In this document: one piece after another, positions 9,901-18,736 of the stretch | Layout: each line of letters begins with the position of its first letter | Position numbering within the stretch: the stretch's first letter is position 1 | Source: Flavobacterium sp. LHD-80 | GTDB lineage: Bacteria; Bacteroidota; Bacteroidia; Flavobacteriales; Flavobacteriaceae | Assembly (NCBI RefSeq): GCF_030929605.1 | Contig: NZ_JAVFVS010000008.1 | Coordinates: 1 to 64,000 of the forward strand | DNA: 64,000 nt | Direction of reading: 5' to 3' | The notes under the pieces: model-generated | Databases searched by the model: none | Told to the model about the DNA's origin: nothing | The model's input: the letters and a program-made list of their open reading frames with translations, nothing else | Position numbers and translations under genes: made by a program

Positions 9901-12232
9901 AATGCCAAATGTAACACACACAACAACTGGAGCCACTGGTATTGGGACTCCTTCTGGTTTGCCATCAGGTATAACAGCAGCATGGGCATCAAATACTATT
10001 ACAATTAGCGGTACACCAACAAATGCTGGAACATTTAATTATAGTATACCTTTAACGGGAGGTTGCGGAACCTATAATGCAATAGGTACTATTGTAGTAA
10101 ATTTAAATACTGCGGGAGTCGCATCTTCATCTCCCACTGTTTGTAATCATACAGCAATGACAACTGTTACTCATATAACAACAGGTGCAACTGGTATAGG
10201 AACAGCGACAGGTTTACCGCCTGGGATAACAGCATCATGGACATCAAATACGATTACTATTAACGGAACGCCTACAAATACAGGAACATTTAACTATATA
10301 ATTCCTTTAACTGGTGGCTGTGGTTCAGTAAATGCAACAGGAACCATAACAGTTAATCCGTTGCCAATAACTCCTGGTATTGGTACTATTGTTCAGCCTA
10401 CTTGTGTTATCCCAAAAGGAAGCATAGAACTAAACGGTCTTCTTACAGGAACAAATTGGACAATAACTCAATCAGGAGCGGCTTCACAAGTTTATAATAC
10501 TTCAAATGCAAATTTTATAGTTCCTGATTTAATTCCGGGAAATTATACTTTTACTATTCATGAAGGTGTTAATTGTCCATCCTTGGCAACAGTTAGTATA
10601 GAAATTAAGACACCAGTAACAAATGTTTATAATGGAACTTGGTCGAATGGAACTCCAGTAGCAACTGATATACTTGAATTTGTAGCTGATTATAATTCAA
10701 CAGGTGATTTAAGTGGTTGTTCTTGTAAAGTAAACGCCGGAAAAAAAGTAACTTTTAATTCAGGACATACTTTAAAAGTAGATAATCAAGTATTTGTTGA
10801 CTCAGGAAATGGAGCCTCTTTAACGTTTGAAAATGCAGCCAGTCTTGTTCAAACAAATAACGTTGTAAATACAGGCAATATTATTTACAAACGGAATACT
10901 TTTCCTATTCGCCAAGCAGATTATGTGTATTGGTCGACTCCAGTAAATCCACAAAAGATTATTGATGTTTCGCCGTTAACAAAAACAGATAAATTATATA
11001 GCCATAATGGTTATAATTGGGTTGCAGAAGCGCCTTCGAATTTTATGATCGTCGGAAAAGGATATATCATTCGTGGCCCTGAAAATTTTTCCAATTCGGT
11101 TAGAAGTAATTTCACGGCTTCTTTTATTGGAGTTCCAAATAATGGTACTATTACAGGTGAAGCTGTAGTTGGTGGAAGGTACTTTCTAATAGGAAATCCG
11201 TATCCATCTGCTTTAGATGCAGATGACTTCATAAACACAAATTCACCAGTTTTAGAAGGAACTCTTTATTTTTGGACACATAATACACCAGTGGTTTTAG
11301 GAGGAGCTTATGAATATGGAGATGATGATTATGCAACTTATAATTTGACTGGCGGTGTTGGTACAGCAGCAGGATCGGGTGATGATGCGGTCGGAAACAA
11401 TGCAAGTGAGCCAAGTGGGCAAATAGGAGCAGGGCAATCTTTCTTTGCTAAAATTGCAACCTCTGGAAATATTATTTTTGATAATACTATGAGAAATGGA
11501 GGCGCAAATAATGGTCAATTTTTTAAACCAAGTAAGGAGTCAAAAGTAAAAGCTATCGAAAAGCACAGAATTTGGCTAAATATGACCAACTCAGGTGGAG
11601 CTTTCAAACAATTGCTTGTAGGTTATATTGAGGGTGCAAGCAATGATTATGACAAAAAATTTGATGGTTTAAGCTTTGATGGAAATACATACATCGACTT
11701 CTACAGTATCATAAATGACAGTAAATTGACAATTCAAGGACGAGCTTTGCCTTTTGATGATATTGATTTAGTAAAACTTGGATATAGAAGTGCAATAAAT
11801 GGAGATTTTACTATAGCAATAAGTAAAACGGATGAAAATATGAATGCACAGCCTATATATCTAGAAGATAAAACAACAGGTAAAATTCATGATTTGCGTG
11901 AGAGTAATTATACTTTTAAAACAGCAGAAGGAACTTTTAACGACCGTTTTGTATTGCGTTACACAAATAAATCTCTGGGAATTGACGATAATGAAAATAC
12001 AGAGAGCAACGTTTTAATCTCAGTAAAAAACAAAGCAATTGAAGTACATTCAAGTGTTGATCCACTTGCTAAAGTTTACATTTTTGATGTTACTGGAAAG
12101 CTAATTTATGAGAAATTAAATATTGGTGAAAAAACACTGCAGATCGTAAATCTTCAATCATCAAATCAAGTATTGCTTATAAAGACCTTTTTAGAGAATG
12201 AAAGCCTAACAACTTCAAAAATCATTTTCTAA
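6914..12232 (+). CDS. Giant glycine-rich / fibronectin-type T9SS surface protein
   Basis: 1772 residues from ATG 6914, chosen over ATG 6839 because it starts a textbook signal peptide (MKKTLLVSVLVCLPVFLLAQ). Layout: glycine-rich domain (about 30-235; AGGGGGSS, GGARGGSGGGGG, resembling the Gly_rich_2 class); four Cys-bearing fibronectin type III-like repeats (about 345-720; CTQFTVNWN, SYEVQRATDAGF); two Ig/PKD-like units (about 725-985); two near-identical units (about 985-1150; TGATGIGT..GLP.GIT); the shared C-terminal module (about 1236-1692); and a sorting tail ending TTSKIIF. No enzyme motif was seen. Expected to be exported by T9SS and to act as an adhesin or biofilm component. Its leader and Gly-rich head are shared with the next gene. 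Confidence 0.87.
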   Translation: MKKTLLVSVLVCLPVFLLAQTTATFTLGGTQTFVSPAGVTSITVQAWGAGGGGGSSTTPGFGGARGGSGGGGGAFASTALTITSGETLTVVVGIGGKGVDNNNGGNGGSSSITGYSILGEGGKGGLLNNGSLVLGGAAGLVTNSTGTTRTSGTAGGNGESGFTDDTGAIISSGAGGNGANGGGLGGAALATAFTTNYGNPGAAPGGGGSGGRSSFFGGARRGGDGGNGKITITYNCPTYSLTNTTATAVNVCSGTSSEITLTGNLPIGLYSVSYDIQGTAQTPASMKVTTAGTGSFIATGFTTVGTRTVKITALSSGSSSVASENCSSPIITNNFADVTVNSSGTAPVALAGSNATCTQITANWQAVAGATYYELDVSTVNTFATFVVGCSALNVGNVLSHVVSGSTNTTYYYRVRAFNGSCISSNSNTITYATPLAPVTPTLAAIPITGNACTQFTVNWNAVPNATSYTIQWSTTAANFSPVLGTATNVTATNYTIAGLTSGTSYRYRIAAVNGCGTSGYLIGDATPSGSVLGAPGGLGHSNILCTQFNTSWTPVTGATSYEVQRATDAGFTTGVVSFTGITTNSFTITGLTSLGTYYYRVRAINGCGNSPYSSGGPVTMNNALPAAPTNVAYTSATLYCSEFTITWTASMGAVDYTVQRATDAGFTAGFVSVGGITGTSYTFTGLVSNTNYYYRVYARNGCGTSTAAGTPTPAFVKTNSPATAPTVSADGALTICQTDGVNLTSSLAPSGYSYLWSTGAVSQSIFVTATGSYTVQFTKTGGCNSPSSAASNVVIQGLPTATAGGSQTICSNGSATVSGASATNGTIKWTFSGGAGTLSGDTTLTPTYTPAFGGAARTVILTLTVTSNNTCAPQIATATYTVNIQAAPTVSITGSKIICANETATVLAGEVNVANGNVSWTHDGLGTLSNSTTLTPTYNSVAGDAGKQVTLTLTVTASPACTTAYTVSDIYPIAVRSENTVTAASLSPVLCVNTLMPNVTHTTTGATGIGTPSGLPSGITAAWASNTITISGTPTNAGTFNYSIPLTGGCGTYNAIGTIVVNLNTAGVASSSPTVCNHTAMTTVTHITTGATGIGTATGLPPGITASWTSNTITINGTPTNTGTFNYIIPLTGGCGSVNATGTITVNPLPITPGIGTIVQPTCVIPKGSIELNGLLTGTNWTITQSGAASQVYNTSNANFIVPDLIPGNYTFTIHEGVNCPSLATVSIEIKTPVTNVYNGTWSNGTPVATDILEFVADYNSTGDLSGCSCKVNAGKKVTFNSGHTLKVDNQVFVDSGNGASLTFENAASLVQTNNVVNTGNIIYKRNTFPIRQADYVYWSTPVNPQKIIDVSPLTKTDKLYSHNGYNWVAEAPSNFMIVGKGYIIRGPENFSNSVRSNFTASFIGVPNNGTITGEAVVGGRYFLIGNPYPSALDADDFINTNSPVLEGTLYFWTHNTPVVLGGAYEYGDDDYATYNLTGGVGTAAGSGDDAVGNNASEPSGQIGAGQSFFAKIATSGNIIFDNTMRNGGANNGQFFKPSKESKVKAIEKHRIWLNMTNSGGAFKQLLVGYIEGASNDYDKKFDGLSFDGNTYIDFYSIINDSKLTIQGRALPFDDIDLVKLGYRSAINGDFTIAISKTDENMNAQPIYLEDKTTGKIHDLRESNYTFKTAEGTFNDRFVLRYTNKSLGIDDNENTESNVLISVKNKAIEVHSSVDPLAKVYIFDVTGKLIYEKLNIGEKTLQIVNLQSSNQVLLIKTFLENESLTTSKIIF

Positions 12233-12257
12233 AGGAATAGGCCTTCGAACTTTAAAT

Positions 12258-12288
12258 AATCCACTCTGCCTATAAGTGGATTTTTTTT
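12258..12288 (+). terminator. Rho-independent terminator
   Basis: Stem AATCCACT / AGTGGATT followed by eight T, 26 bp after the stop of the giant surface-protein gene. Confidence 0.8.
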
Positions 12289-12708
12289 GCTTCAATACTA
12301 ACTGAAAGAAGAAAAAAAGGTTTTAACATTTTTCTTACTTTTTAAATGATTTAAATTAATTGCTCACCTGTAATGTTAAAGTCTTGATTTTCAAGTTAAA
12401 GTTTTTAAATTATGTAAATAAAATCGTACCTTGTTGTTGTTTTAATTCGATAAACAACATAAATGCCCGTCATACTGCAGATTTAATGACATTTAAAGAA
12501 AACCAATCTAGTTTTTTATTTGCCGAAATCCCGATCATTATTTTTAGATACCTTGCTTTTGGAAGCAAATAGCATTTGCTCGTCTATCTTAATTTAGTAC
12601 AAGTTGCAGAACAATTTTTGATTCTGCTTCTGCTTTCAGGTATTTAAAAAATAAAGATGATTCTTATATCCGCTAGAATCTTTTTTTAATTTTTTAAAAT
12701 GCTACTGT
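12289..12708. other. Intergenic leader region without a convincing gene
   Basis: About 420 AT-rich bases. The one 70-codon open frame has no recognisable sequence, start context or signal. The last 130 bases share TTGCAGAA and TTTAAAA.GCTAC.GT(ATG) with the leader of the gene at 6914, in the same order, pointing to a duplicated 5' UTR. Confidence 0.45.
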
Positions 12709-15700
12709 ATGAAAAATTCTCTACTCAGATGGTTCTTTTTTCAAATTTTGATTCCATTTTCAGATTATTTAAAACCACAAAAAAAATCTGACTTCGTTAA
12801 AAGATTGCAATTTTGTTTTCTCTTGCTCTTTTTTTACAGCTCTTTGTGGGCGCAACCTCCACATACTTATAACTCAAATAATACTTTGTATGTCCCGGCT
12901 GGTGTTACTTCTATGGATGTTGAAGGCTGGGGTGCAGGTGGTTCGGGAGGAGATGCAAGTGGAGCTACTGTAGATGGACGAAGTGGCGGCGGCGGCGGCG
13001 GTGGCGCTTACGCAAAAGGAAAGGTTACTGTTGTGCCAGGTGCAACCTTAAATATTCAAGTTGCTGGAATCCCAGCCAGCGGGGCTTCTGGTGGAAATTC
13101 GACTATTTTAGGATATGAAAGTATTTTTTTAGCAGCGGGAGGAAAAGCAGGTACCCTAAATAATTCTGGAGGAACACCAGCAGGAGGTAAGGGTGGATTA
13201 GCAACTGATTCATTTGGCTCCATTACAAAAACTTCTGGAGTAGATGGAGGCGCTGGAAGCACAGGTATTCTTGGGTTATTGCAAGGTTCTGGAGCTGGGG
13301 GCAAAGGTGGTGGCACGGGTGGAGGTGCAGGAGGTGCCAGTGTAGCCAGTACAGTTTTAGGTAGCTTTCCTGGAAATACCGGAACACCACCCGGCGGCGG
13401 TGGAAGTGGCGCCATGACTACATTATTAGGCGGAACGCAGTTAGGAGGAGCAGGAGCCGGAGGTCGGATAATCATAAATTATACCTGTCCATCCTACGGT
13501 ATTACTGGAGTTTCGGCTTCTCCCGTCTGTAGTACATCGGGTAATACAACAATAACACTTACTGGATCTCAAACTTCTTTGCCTATTGGAGTTTACACTG
13601 TTACTTATAATTTGACGAATCCCACAAACAATGGATTAACAATCGCGATGACTGTGTCAGCAGCCGGTTCAGGAAGTTTTGTCTTGTCTGGATTTAGCAC
13701 AGCAGGTTCAAGAAATATTTCGATTACCAAATTGACATCAGGAGCTTGTTTTGCTGATATTTCTTCTAATAATACAGCAAGTATCGTTATTTCTTCACCA
13801 TCAGTTGGGGGAACAGTTGGTGGAGGAACAACGATTTGCAGCGGTGCTGCAAGTGGCGTATTAACTTTAAGCGGAAATACAGGTACTGTTTTAAATTGGG
13901 AATCTTCAGTTAGTCCATTTTCTGTTTGGACTCCAATTGTAAATACGGCACCAACTTATACTTCTGGATTATTAACGCAAACAACTCAATTTAGGGCTGT
14001 TGTACAAAACGGTGCTTGTACTTCGGCAAGTTCTACAGCCACAACCGTTACGGTTAATCAAATTCCGGTTCCTACTTTTTCTGTACAACCGGGAGCTTCA
14101 GTTTGTGTTAATACTGATGTTGTCTATACGACCTTAGCAGGACAGGCAAATTATATTTGGTCAGTTCCAGGAACAGTTGGAGTTGATTATAATATTATTT
14201 CTGGTGGTATCTCATCTGCAAATAATACTGTGACTTTGCAATGGGTGACTACTGGAAATAAAACAGTTTCAGTCGGATATTCTTCTAATGGATGTCCTGC
14301 AGTTACAAATGCATCGAACACAACTTCTGTGATAAAAACGGAACGTGGAGTTGTGAATGGAGGGCTTCATATTTGTCAAGGAAACCCAAGTCCTTTATTA
14401 ACATTCAATAATTACGTTGGCACGATTGTAAGATGGGAATATGCTACAACCACACCATATGTATGGCAACCAATCAGTCATACAGGAGTTACTTATCAAC
14501 CTGGGATATTGACTGAAAGCACAAGTTACAGAGCAGTTGTTAAAAACGGAACTTGCTCTGAGGAATTTGCAATTGAAACCAGAATTGATGTAGATCCCAT
14601 TCCTGCAGCTCCAAATATTTTAAGTTTTTCGCAACCAAATTGTACAACTCCTACTGGAAGTATTACGCTAAGCGGATTGTCTGGCACTGGAAATATTTTA
14701 CAGTCTGATGGCACAGTAGTTACGCCACGGGCTTATTCAGGAACTTCTTTGACAATTTCCGGATTGCCTCTCGGGAAATACAAATTCGCGATTGAGAATA
14801 ATTGTTCTATAACTTATTCTTCAGAAATCACTATTCAGTATAACACTTGGAATGGAAGTTCATGGTCGTACGGAGTAACAGATCCATCTATCGATGATAT
14901 ACTAGATTTTCAAGCTGATTATAATTTGGATAAGAATATAAATGCTTGTTCCTGTACTTTAAACAATAATGCAAAAGTAACTATTCAGAGTAGAAAGACT
15001 TTGAATGTCGTCAAAGGAGTCCATGTTAATAGTGGTAGTTTAATTTTTGAGGATAGCGCAAGTTTATTGCAGACAAGTTCAGATAATAATGCAAACACAG
15101 GAAGTATTTTTTATAAACGTAGTACTTATCCTATTCGTCAAGCTGATTATGTGTATTGGTCGACACCAGTGAGTCCTCAAGCTCTTATAGATGTTTCGCC
15201 AATGACGAAAACAGACAAATTGTTTAGCCATAATGGCTATAATTGGGTAGCAGAGCCACCTTCTAAAATCATGGTTCTTGGAAAAGGATATATTGTCCGT
15301 GGTCCTGAAAATTTCTCGAACACCATCAGAAGTACTTTTACAGCTATGTTTCATGGGGTTCCTAATAATGGTAATATTACGGGTGAAAATGTAGTTTCGG
15401 AAAGGTTCTTCTTAATAGGAAATCCATATCCATCTGCTTTAAATGCAGACGACTTTATTAATATAAATGGCTCAATATTAGAGGGCACTCTCTATTTCTG
15501 GACACATAATACACCAGTGGCGCTAGGTGGTGCTTACGAGTATGGAGATGATGATTATGCAACTTATAATTTAACAGGAGGTGTTGGTACAGCGGCTGGA
15601 TCCGGTAATAATGCTCCAGGAAATAATAATAATCCTCCAAGTGGTAACATTGGAGCGGGACAATCATTTTTTGCAGGAATAGCAGCATCCGGAACTATCG

Positions 15701-16458
15701 TTTTTAATAATTCAATGCGAAGAGGTGGAGACGCAAATACACAATTTTTTAAATCTGATCCATCTTCTAAAGATTCGGCTATCGAAAAAAATAGGATTTG
15801 GCTTAATATGACTAATACCGAAGGCGCTTTTAAACAATTACTTGTTGGCTACATCGAAGGCGCAACAAATGAATACGACAGAAAATACGATGGAGATAGT
15901 TTTGACGGAAATAAATATCTGGACTTTTATAGCATTAACAATGAGCATAAACTCGCAATTCAAGGTCGAGCAGTTCCGTTTAAAAATTCAGATGCTGTTC
16001 CATTAGGATATCGTACAACTATTGCTGGTAATTTTACTATTTCAATTCATCATGTTGATGGTAATTTGACTTTGCAATCTATTTATTTAGAAGATAAATT
16101 GACAAATAAGATACATAATCTTCGTGAAGCTAATTATACATTTAATACTGAAGTGGGAACTTTTCCGGATCGCTTCACGCTTCGATACACTAATAAATCT
16201 TTGGGAGTAGATGATGTTTCAAACGTAGAAAATGATGTCTGGGTAACTGTAAATTTAAAAGACATGAAAGTAATATCAAACAGAGAAGCAATTCGGGATG
16301 TTGCTGTTTTTGATCTTTCAGGAAGGCTCCTTTATGAGAAAAAAAATATTAACGCAACAGAATTGCAGTTGCTGAATTTCCGCTCTGCGAGTCAGGTTTT
16401 ACTAGTAAAAGTGACTTTAGAAAATGGAAATACAACTACAAAAAAGGTCGCATTTTAA
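12709..16458 (+). CDS. Glycine-rich T9SS surface protein with Ig-like repeats
   Basis: 1249 residues from ATG 12709. The N-terminus is unusually long (about 47 residues, with two hydrophobic stretches) and ends in a cleavage-like SSLWAQ. A glycine-rich domain (about 60-259; GRSGGGGGGGAYAKG) matches the head of the preceding gene. Two related Ig-like repeats follow (VLNWESSVSPFSVWTPI and IVRWEYATTTPYVWQPI), with a third Ig/PKD-like unit between them. The shared module runs from about 714 (WNGSSWSYG) to 1169, and the sorting tail ends TTTKKVAF. It is the fourth and last member of the tandem family. Presumed surface adhesin; no catalytic signature seen. Confidence 0.87.
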   Translation: MKNSLLRWFFFQILIPFSDYLKPQKKSDFVKRLQFCFLLLFFYSSLWAQPPHTYNSNNTLYVPAGVTSMDVEGWGAGGSGGDASGATVDGRSGGGGGGGAYAKGKVTVVPGATLNIQVAGIPASGASGGNSTILGYESIFLAAGGKAGTLNNSGGTPAGGKGGLATDSFGSITKTSGVDGGAGSTGILGLLQGSGAGGKGGGTGGGAGGASVASTVLGSFPGNTGTPPGGGGSGAMTTLLGGTQLGGAGAGGRIIINYTCPSYGITGVSASPVCSTSGNTTITLTGSQTSLPIGVYTVTYNLTNPTNNGLTIAMTVSAAGSGSFVLSGFSTAGSRNISITKLTSGACFADISSNNTASIVISSPSVGGTVGGGTTICSGAASGVLTLSGNTGTVLNWESSVSPFSVWTPIVNTAPTYTSGLLTQTTQFRAVVQNGACTSASSTATTVTVNQIPVPTFSVQPGASVCVNTDVVYTTLAGQANYIWSVPGTVGVDYNIISGGISSANNTVTLQWVTTGNKTVSVGYSSNGCPAVTNASNTTSVIKTERGVVNGGLHICQGNPSPLLTFNNYVGTIVRWEYATTTPYVWQPISHTGVTYQPGILTESTSYRAVVKNGTCSEEFAIETRIDVDPIPAAPNILSFSQPNCTTPTGSITLSGLSGTGNILQSDGTVVTPRAYSGTSLTISGLPLGKYKFAIENNCSITYSSEITIQYNTWNGSSWSYGVTDPSIDDILDFQADYNLDKNINACSCTLNNNAKVTIQSRKTLNVVKGVHVNSGSLIFEDSASLLQTSSDNNANTGSIFYKRSTYPIRQADYVYWSTPVSPQALIDVSPMTKTDKLFSHNGYNWVAEPPSKIMVLGKGYIVRGPENFSNTIRSTFTAMFHGVPNNGNITGENVVSERFFLIGNPYPSALNADDFININGSILEGTLYFWTHNTPVALGGAYEYGDDDYATYNLTGGVGTAAGSGNNAPGNNNNPPSGNIGAGQSFFAGIAASGTIVFNNSMRRGGDANTQFFKSDPSSKDSAIEKNRIWLNMTNTEGAFKQLLVGYIEGATNEYDRKYDGDSFDGNKYLDFYSINNEHKLAIQGRAVPFKNSDAVPLGYRTTIAGNFTISIHHVDGNLTLQSIYLEDKLTNKIHNLREANYTFNTEVGTFPDRFTLRYTNKSLGVDDVSNVENDVWVTVNLKDMKVISNREAIRDVAVFDLSGRLLYEKKNINATELQLLNFRSASQVLLVKVTLENGNTTTKKVAF

Positions 16459-16477
16459 TAAGAAGATAAAAAAAGAA

Positions 16478-16511
16478 CAGTTAAAGAATCAATACTCTAA
16501 CTGCTTTTTTT
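16478..16511. terminator. Terminator between convergent genes
   Basis: Imperfect stem built on CAGTTA / TAACTG with a T run on the plus side. It lies between the surface-protein gene and the convergent cupin gene. Confidence 0.6.
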
Positions 16512-16527
16512 AATTCGTAAATCTTGC

Positions 16528-17394
16528 TTATGCACTCTTTCGGAGATTCTCATGCGTATTGGTAATTGCTTTTTCATTCTTATAATCAATCCATTTTTGA
16601 CCTTTGAATTTTCGCATCAAAATATCAAAATGACGCATAATAAAAACATTGTAAGCGGCTTTTGACAAGTTCACAATATTTTTAGGAAAAGAACGCAGGC
16701 TCATCGAAAATCCCGGAGTTAAATATTTCATATAATGCCAATAACCTTCGGGCATATACAACATTTCACCATGTTTAAGATTTGTAATATATCCTTCGGC
16801 ATTTTTTAAAGCTGGAAATTTTTCATAATCCGGATCATCAAAATCAATATCTTCTCTCGAAATTAAAGCGTGTGGCACTTTATACAAATATTTTGATTGA
16901 TCTGGCGCGAAAAGCATGCATTGTTTTTCTCCATGAAAATGAAAATGTAGAATATTTGAATAATCAATATCAAAATGCATGAAGACTTTTGAGTTTTCGC
17001 CTCCAAAAAACAGCATCGGCATTTGTTTTACTAATCGCAAACCAATTTCAGGCCATTTAAAGTCATTATTCAATATTGGAACCTCTTTCATGAAATTATA
17101 AAGAAAGATACGGTAATTGGTAGGTTTTGATTCTAAAAGAGCTATGTAATCGCTCATTTTCATTTTTGTATGTGCTTCGTTAAAACCGTCTTCATGATTT
17201 ACCGGACGATTATCATACAATGGAACCGTAATATCGCCTGCAATTTCATTGATATAGGAAAATTTCCATTTATGATAAGCAGGCCAATCTTCTGTCAATT
17301 GTTCAACAACAACGGGAATTTGTTTTTTAACGTATTGGGAAATAAAATCGGCTTTTGAGATTTTTTTTACCCTTTGGATTTGTTTTAACTTCAT
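16528..17394 (-). CDS. JmjC/cupin_8-type Fe(II)/2-oxoglutarate oxygenase
   Basis: 288 residues from an ATG start. The double-stranded beta-helix signature of cupin-8/JmjC-like hydroxylases is present: HxD at His140-Asp142 (MHFDID) and a distal His220 in PEGYWHYMKYL, the expected iron ligands. The N-terminal IPVVVEQLTEDWPA stretch is also typical of this family, whose characterised members hydroxylate side chains of proteins or RNA-associated proteins; the substrate here is unknown. It lies 81 bp downstream of bioB on the same strand, but a terminator separates them, so co-transcription is doubtful. No signal peptide; cytoplasmic. Confidence 0.8.
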   Translation of the reverse strand: MKLKQIQRVKKISKADFISQYVKKQIPVVVEQLTEDWPAYHKWKFSYINEIAGDITVPLYDNRPVNHEDGFNEAHTKMKMSDYIALLESKPTNYRIFLYNFMKEVPILNNDFKWPEIGLRLVKQMPMLFFGGENSKVFMHFDIDYSNILHFHFHGEKQCMLFAPDQSKYLYKVPHALISREDIDFDDPDYEKFPALKNAEGYITNLKHGEMLYMPEGYWHYMKYLTPGFSMSLRSFPKNIVNLSKAAYNVFIMRHFDILMRKFKGQKWIDYKNEKAITNTHENLRKSA

Positions 17395-17404
17395 CTTTCT
17401 AAAT

Positions 17405-17440
17405 AAAAAAATTGCTTATAACATTGATTTATAAGCAATT
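17405..17440 (-). terminator. Terminator of bioB
   Basis: On the minus strand, stem ATTGCTTAT / ATAAGCAAT followed by a T run (the A run at 17402-17410 on plus), just downstream of the bioB stop. Confidence 0.7.
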
Positions 17441-17475
17441 TAAAAATTTTTATTCAGATGGATGAACTCTATTAA

Positions 17476-18564
17476 TTAAATTTTTGATTTAATCGAATGC
17501 TCAACATTTCTTTCAATTGTGTGTCCTGGTCTTGTCCATTTTGGTTTTTCACCTAGTGGAACAAATTGAGAATCTGCTGCTTCAACCGTTTTTGGCTGTG
17601 AAACTTTTGTAAAAGGTTTTTGCGGATTCAATCCTAAAAGTTCAAACATTTTCATGTCTTCGTGAACATCAGGATTTGGCGTTGTAAGCAATTTGTCACC
17701 AGCAAAAATTGAATTTGCTCCAGCAAAAAAGCACATTGCTTGTCCTTCACGACTCATATTTGTTCTTCCTGCAGATAAACGAACTTGCGTATCTGGCATT
17801 ACGATTCTGGTTGTAGCAACCATACGAATCATTTCCCAGATTTCAACTGGTTTTTCATCTTCCATCGGAGTTCCTTCAACAGCAACTAATGCATTAATTG
17901 GCACTGATTCCGGTTGTGGATTCAAAGTCGAAAGCGCAACAAGCATTCCAGCTCTGTCTTCAATGCTTTCTCCCATCCCAATAATACCACCGCTGCAAAC
18001 TGTTACATTTGTTTTACGAACGTTTTCGATAGTTTCTAAACGGTCTTCAAAAGCACGCGTAGAAATAACATCTTTATAATAATCTTCAGAAGTGTCTAAA
18101 TTGTGGTTGTAAGCATATAATCCAGCTTCGGCTAAACGTTGTGCTTGATTTTCAGTAATCATTCCTAGCGTACAGCAAACTTCCATGTCAAGTTTGTTAA
18201 TGGTACGAACCATTTCTAAAACTTGATCAAATTCTTCACCGTCTTTTACGTTTCTCCATGCAGCTCCCATACAAACTCGAGAAGATCCGCTTGATTTTGC
18301 ACGCAAAGCCTGAGCTTTTACTTGGCTTACGCTCATTAAATCATTTCCTTCAACGCCAGTGTTGTAACGTGCCGCTTGCGGGCAGTAACCACAGTCTTCT
18401 GGACAGCCTCCGGTTTTTATTGATAATAAAGTCGATACCTGAACTACGTTAGGATCGTGATTTTGCCTGTGAATGGTTGCAGCTTCATAAAGAAGATCCA
18501 TTATTGGCTTATTATATATGGCGATTATTTCGTCTTTAGTCCAATTGTGTTTTGTAATGCTCAT
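17476..18564 (-). CDS. bioB: Biotin synthase
   Basis: 362 residues from an ATG start. A radical-SAM enzyme that inserts sulfur into dethiobiotin, the last step of biotin synthesis, in the cytoplasm. The 4Fe-4S ligands are Cys54, Cys58 and Cys61 in GGCPEDCGYCPQAARYN. Further family motifs are CMGAAWRNVKDG, CCTLGM, YNHNLDTSEDYY, TVCSGGIIGMGES, and the 2Fe-2S arginine region VRLSAGRTNMS. The C-terminus extends slightly beyond the usual core. No other bio genes lie beside it. A TACTTTTG box 23 bp upstream suggests its own promoter. Confidence 0.97.
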   Translation of the reverse strand: MSITKHNWTKDEIIAIYNKPIMDLLYEAATIHRQNHDPNVVQVSTLLSIKTGGCPEDCGYCPQAARYNTGVEGNDLMSVSQVKAQALRAKSSGSSRVCMGAAWRNVKDGEEFDQVLEMVRTINKLDMEVCCTLGMITENQAQRLAEAGLYAYNHNLDTSEDYYKDVISTRAFEDRLETIENVRKTNVTVCSGGIIGMGESIEDRAGMLVALSTLNPQPESVPINALVAVEGTPMEDEKPVEIWEMIRMVATTRIVMPDTQVRLSAGRTNMSREGQAMCFFAGANSIFAGDKLLTTPNPDVHEDMKMFELLGLNPQKPFTKVSQPKTVEAADSQFVPLGEKPKWTRPGHTIERNVEHSIKSKI

Positions 18565-18586
18565 TGATACAATGTTTTTGAAGCCT

Positions 18587-18617
18587 CAAAAGTAGTTAAA
18601 TTGTTCTAATCAACCAA
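18587..18617 (-). promoter_or_regulatory. Predicted bioB promoter
   Basis: On the minus strand, TACTTTTG (18587-18594) matches the Bacteroidota -7 consensus TAnnTTTG, with a TTG-containing -33 element 20 bp upstream. It sits just before the bioB start. Confidence 0.5.
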
Positions 18618-18665
18618 TGATGTACTCGGTAAATGAATATTTGACAGCTATTTTCAAAAAAGAAA

Positions 18666-18709
18666 CACTCTAAAATCATAAAAATGTATAATTCTATGAT
18701 TTTAGAGTG
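18666..18709 (-). terminator. Strong hairpin terminator
   Basis: Perfect 15-bp stem CACTCTAAAATCATA / TATGATTTTAGAGTG around a 14-base loop; on the minus strand it is followed by TTTCTTTTTT. It lies 28 bp beyond the stop of the small membrane protein gene. Confidence 0.8.
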
Positions 18710-18736
18710 CTAAATGTTACGATTTATTTTGAAATA

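Noticed and set aside
12360..12572. 70-codon plus-strand frame in the leader before the fourth surface protein
   Set aside because: No recognisable domain, odd composition, and the region matches a duplicated untranslated leader.
13056..13475. 139-codon minus-strand frame, very Pro-rich
   Set aside because: It is the antisense of a Gly-rich coding segment: GGN codons read backwards as Pro. The same holds for 6907-7248. No start context or family.
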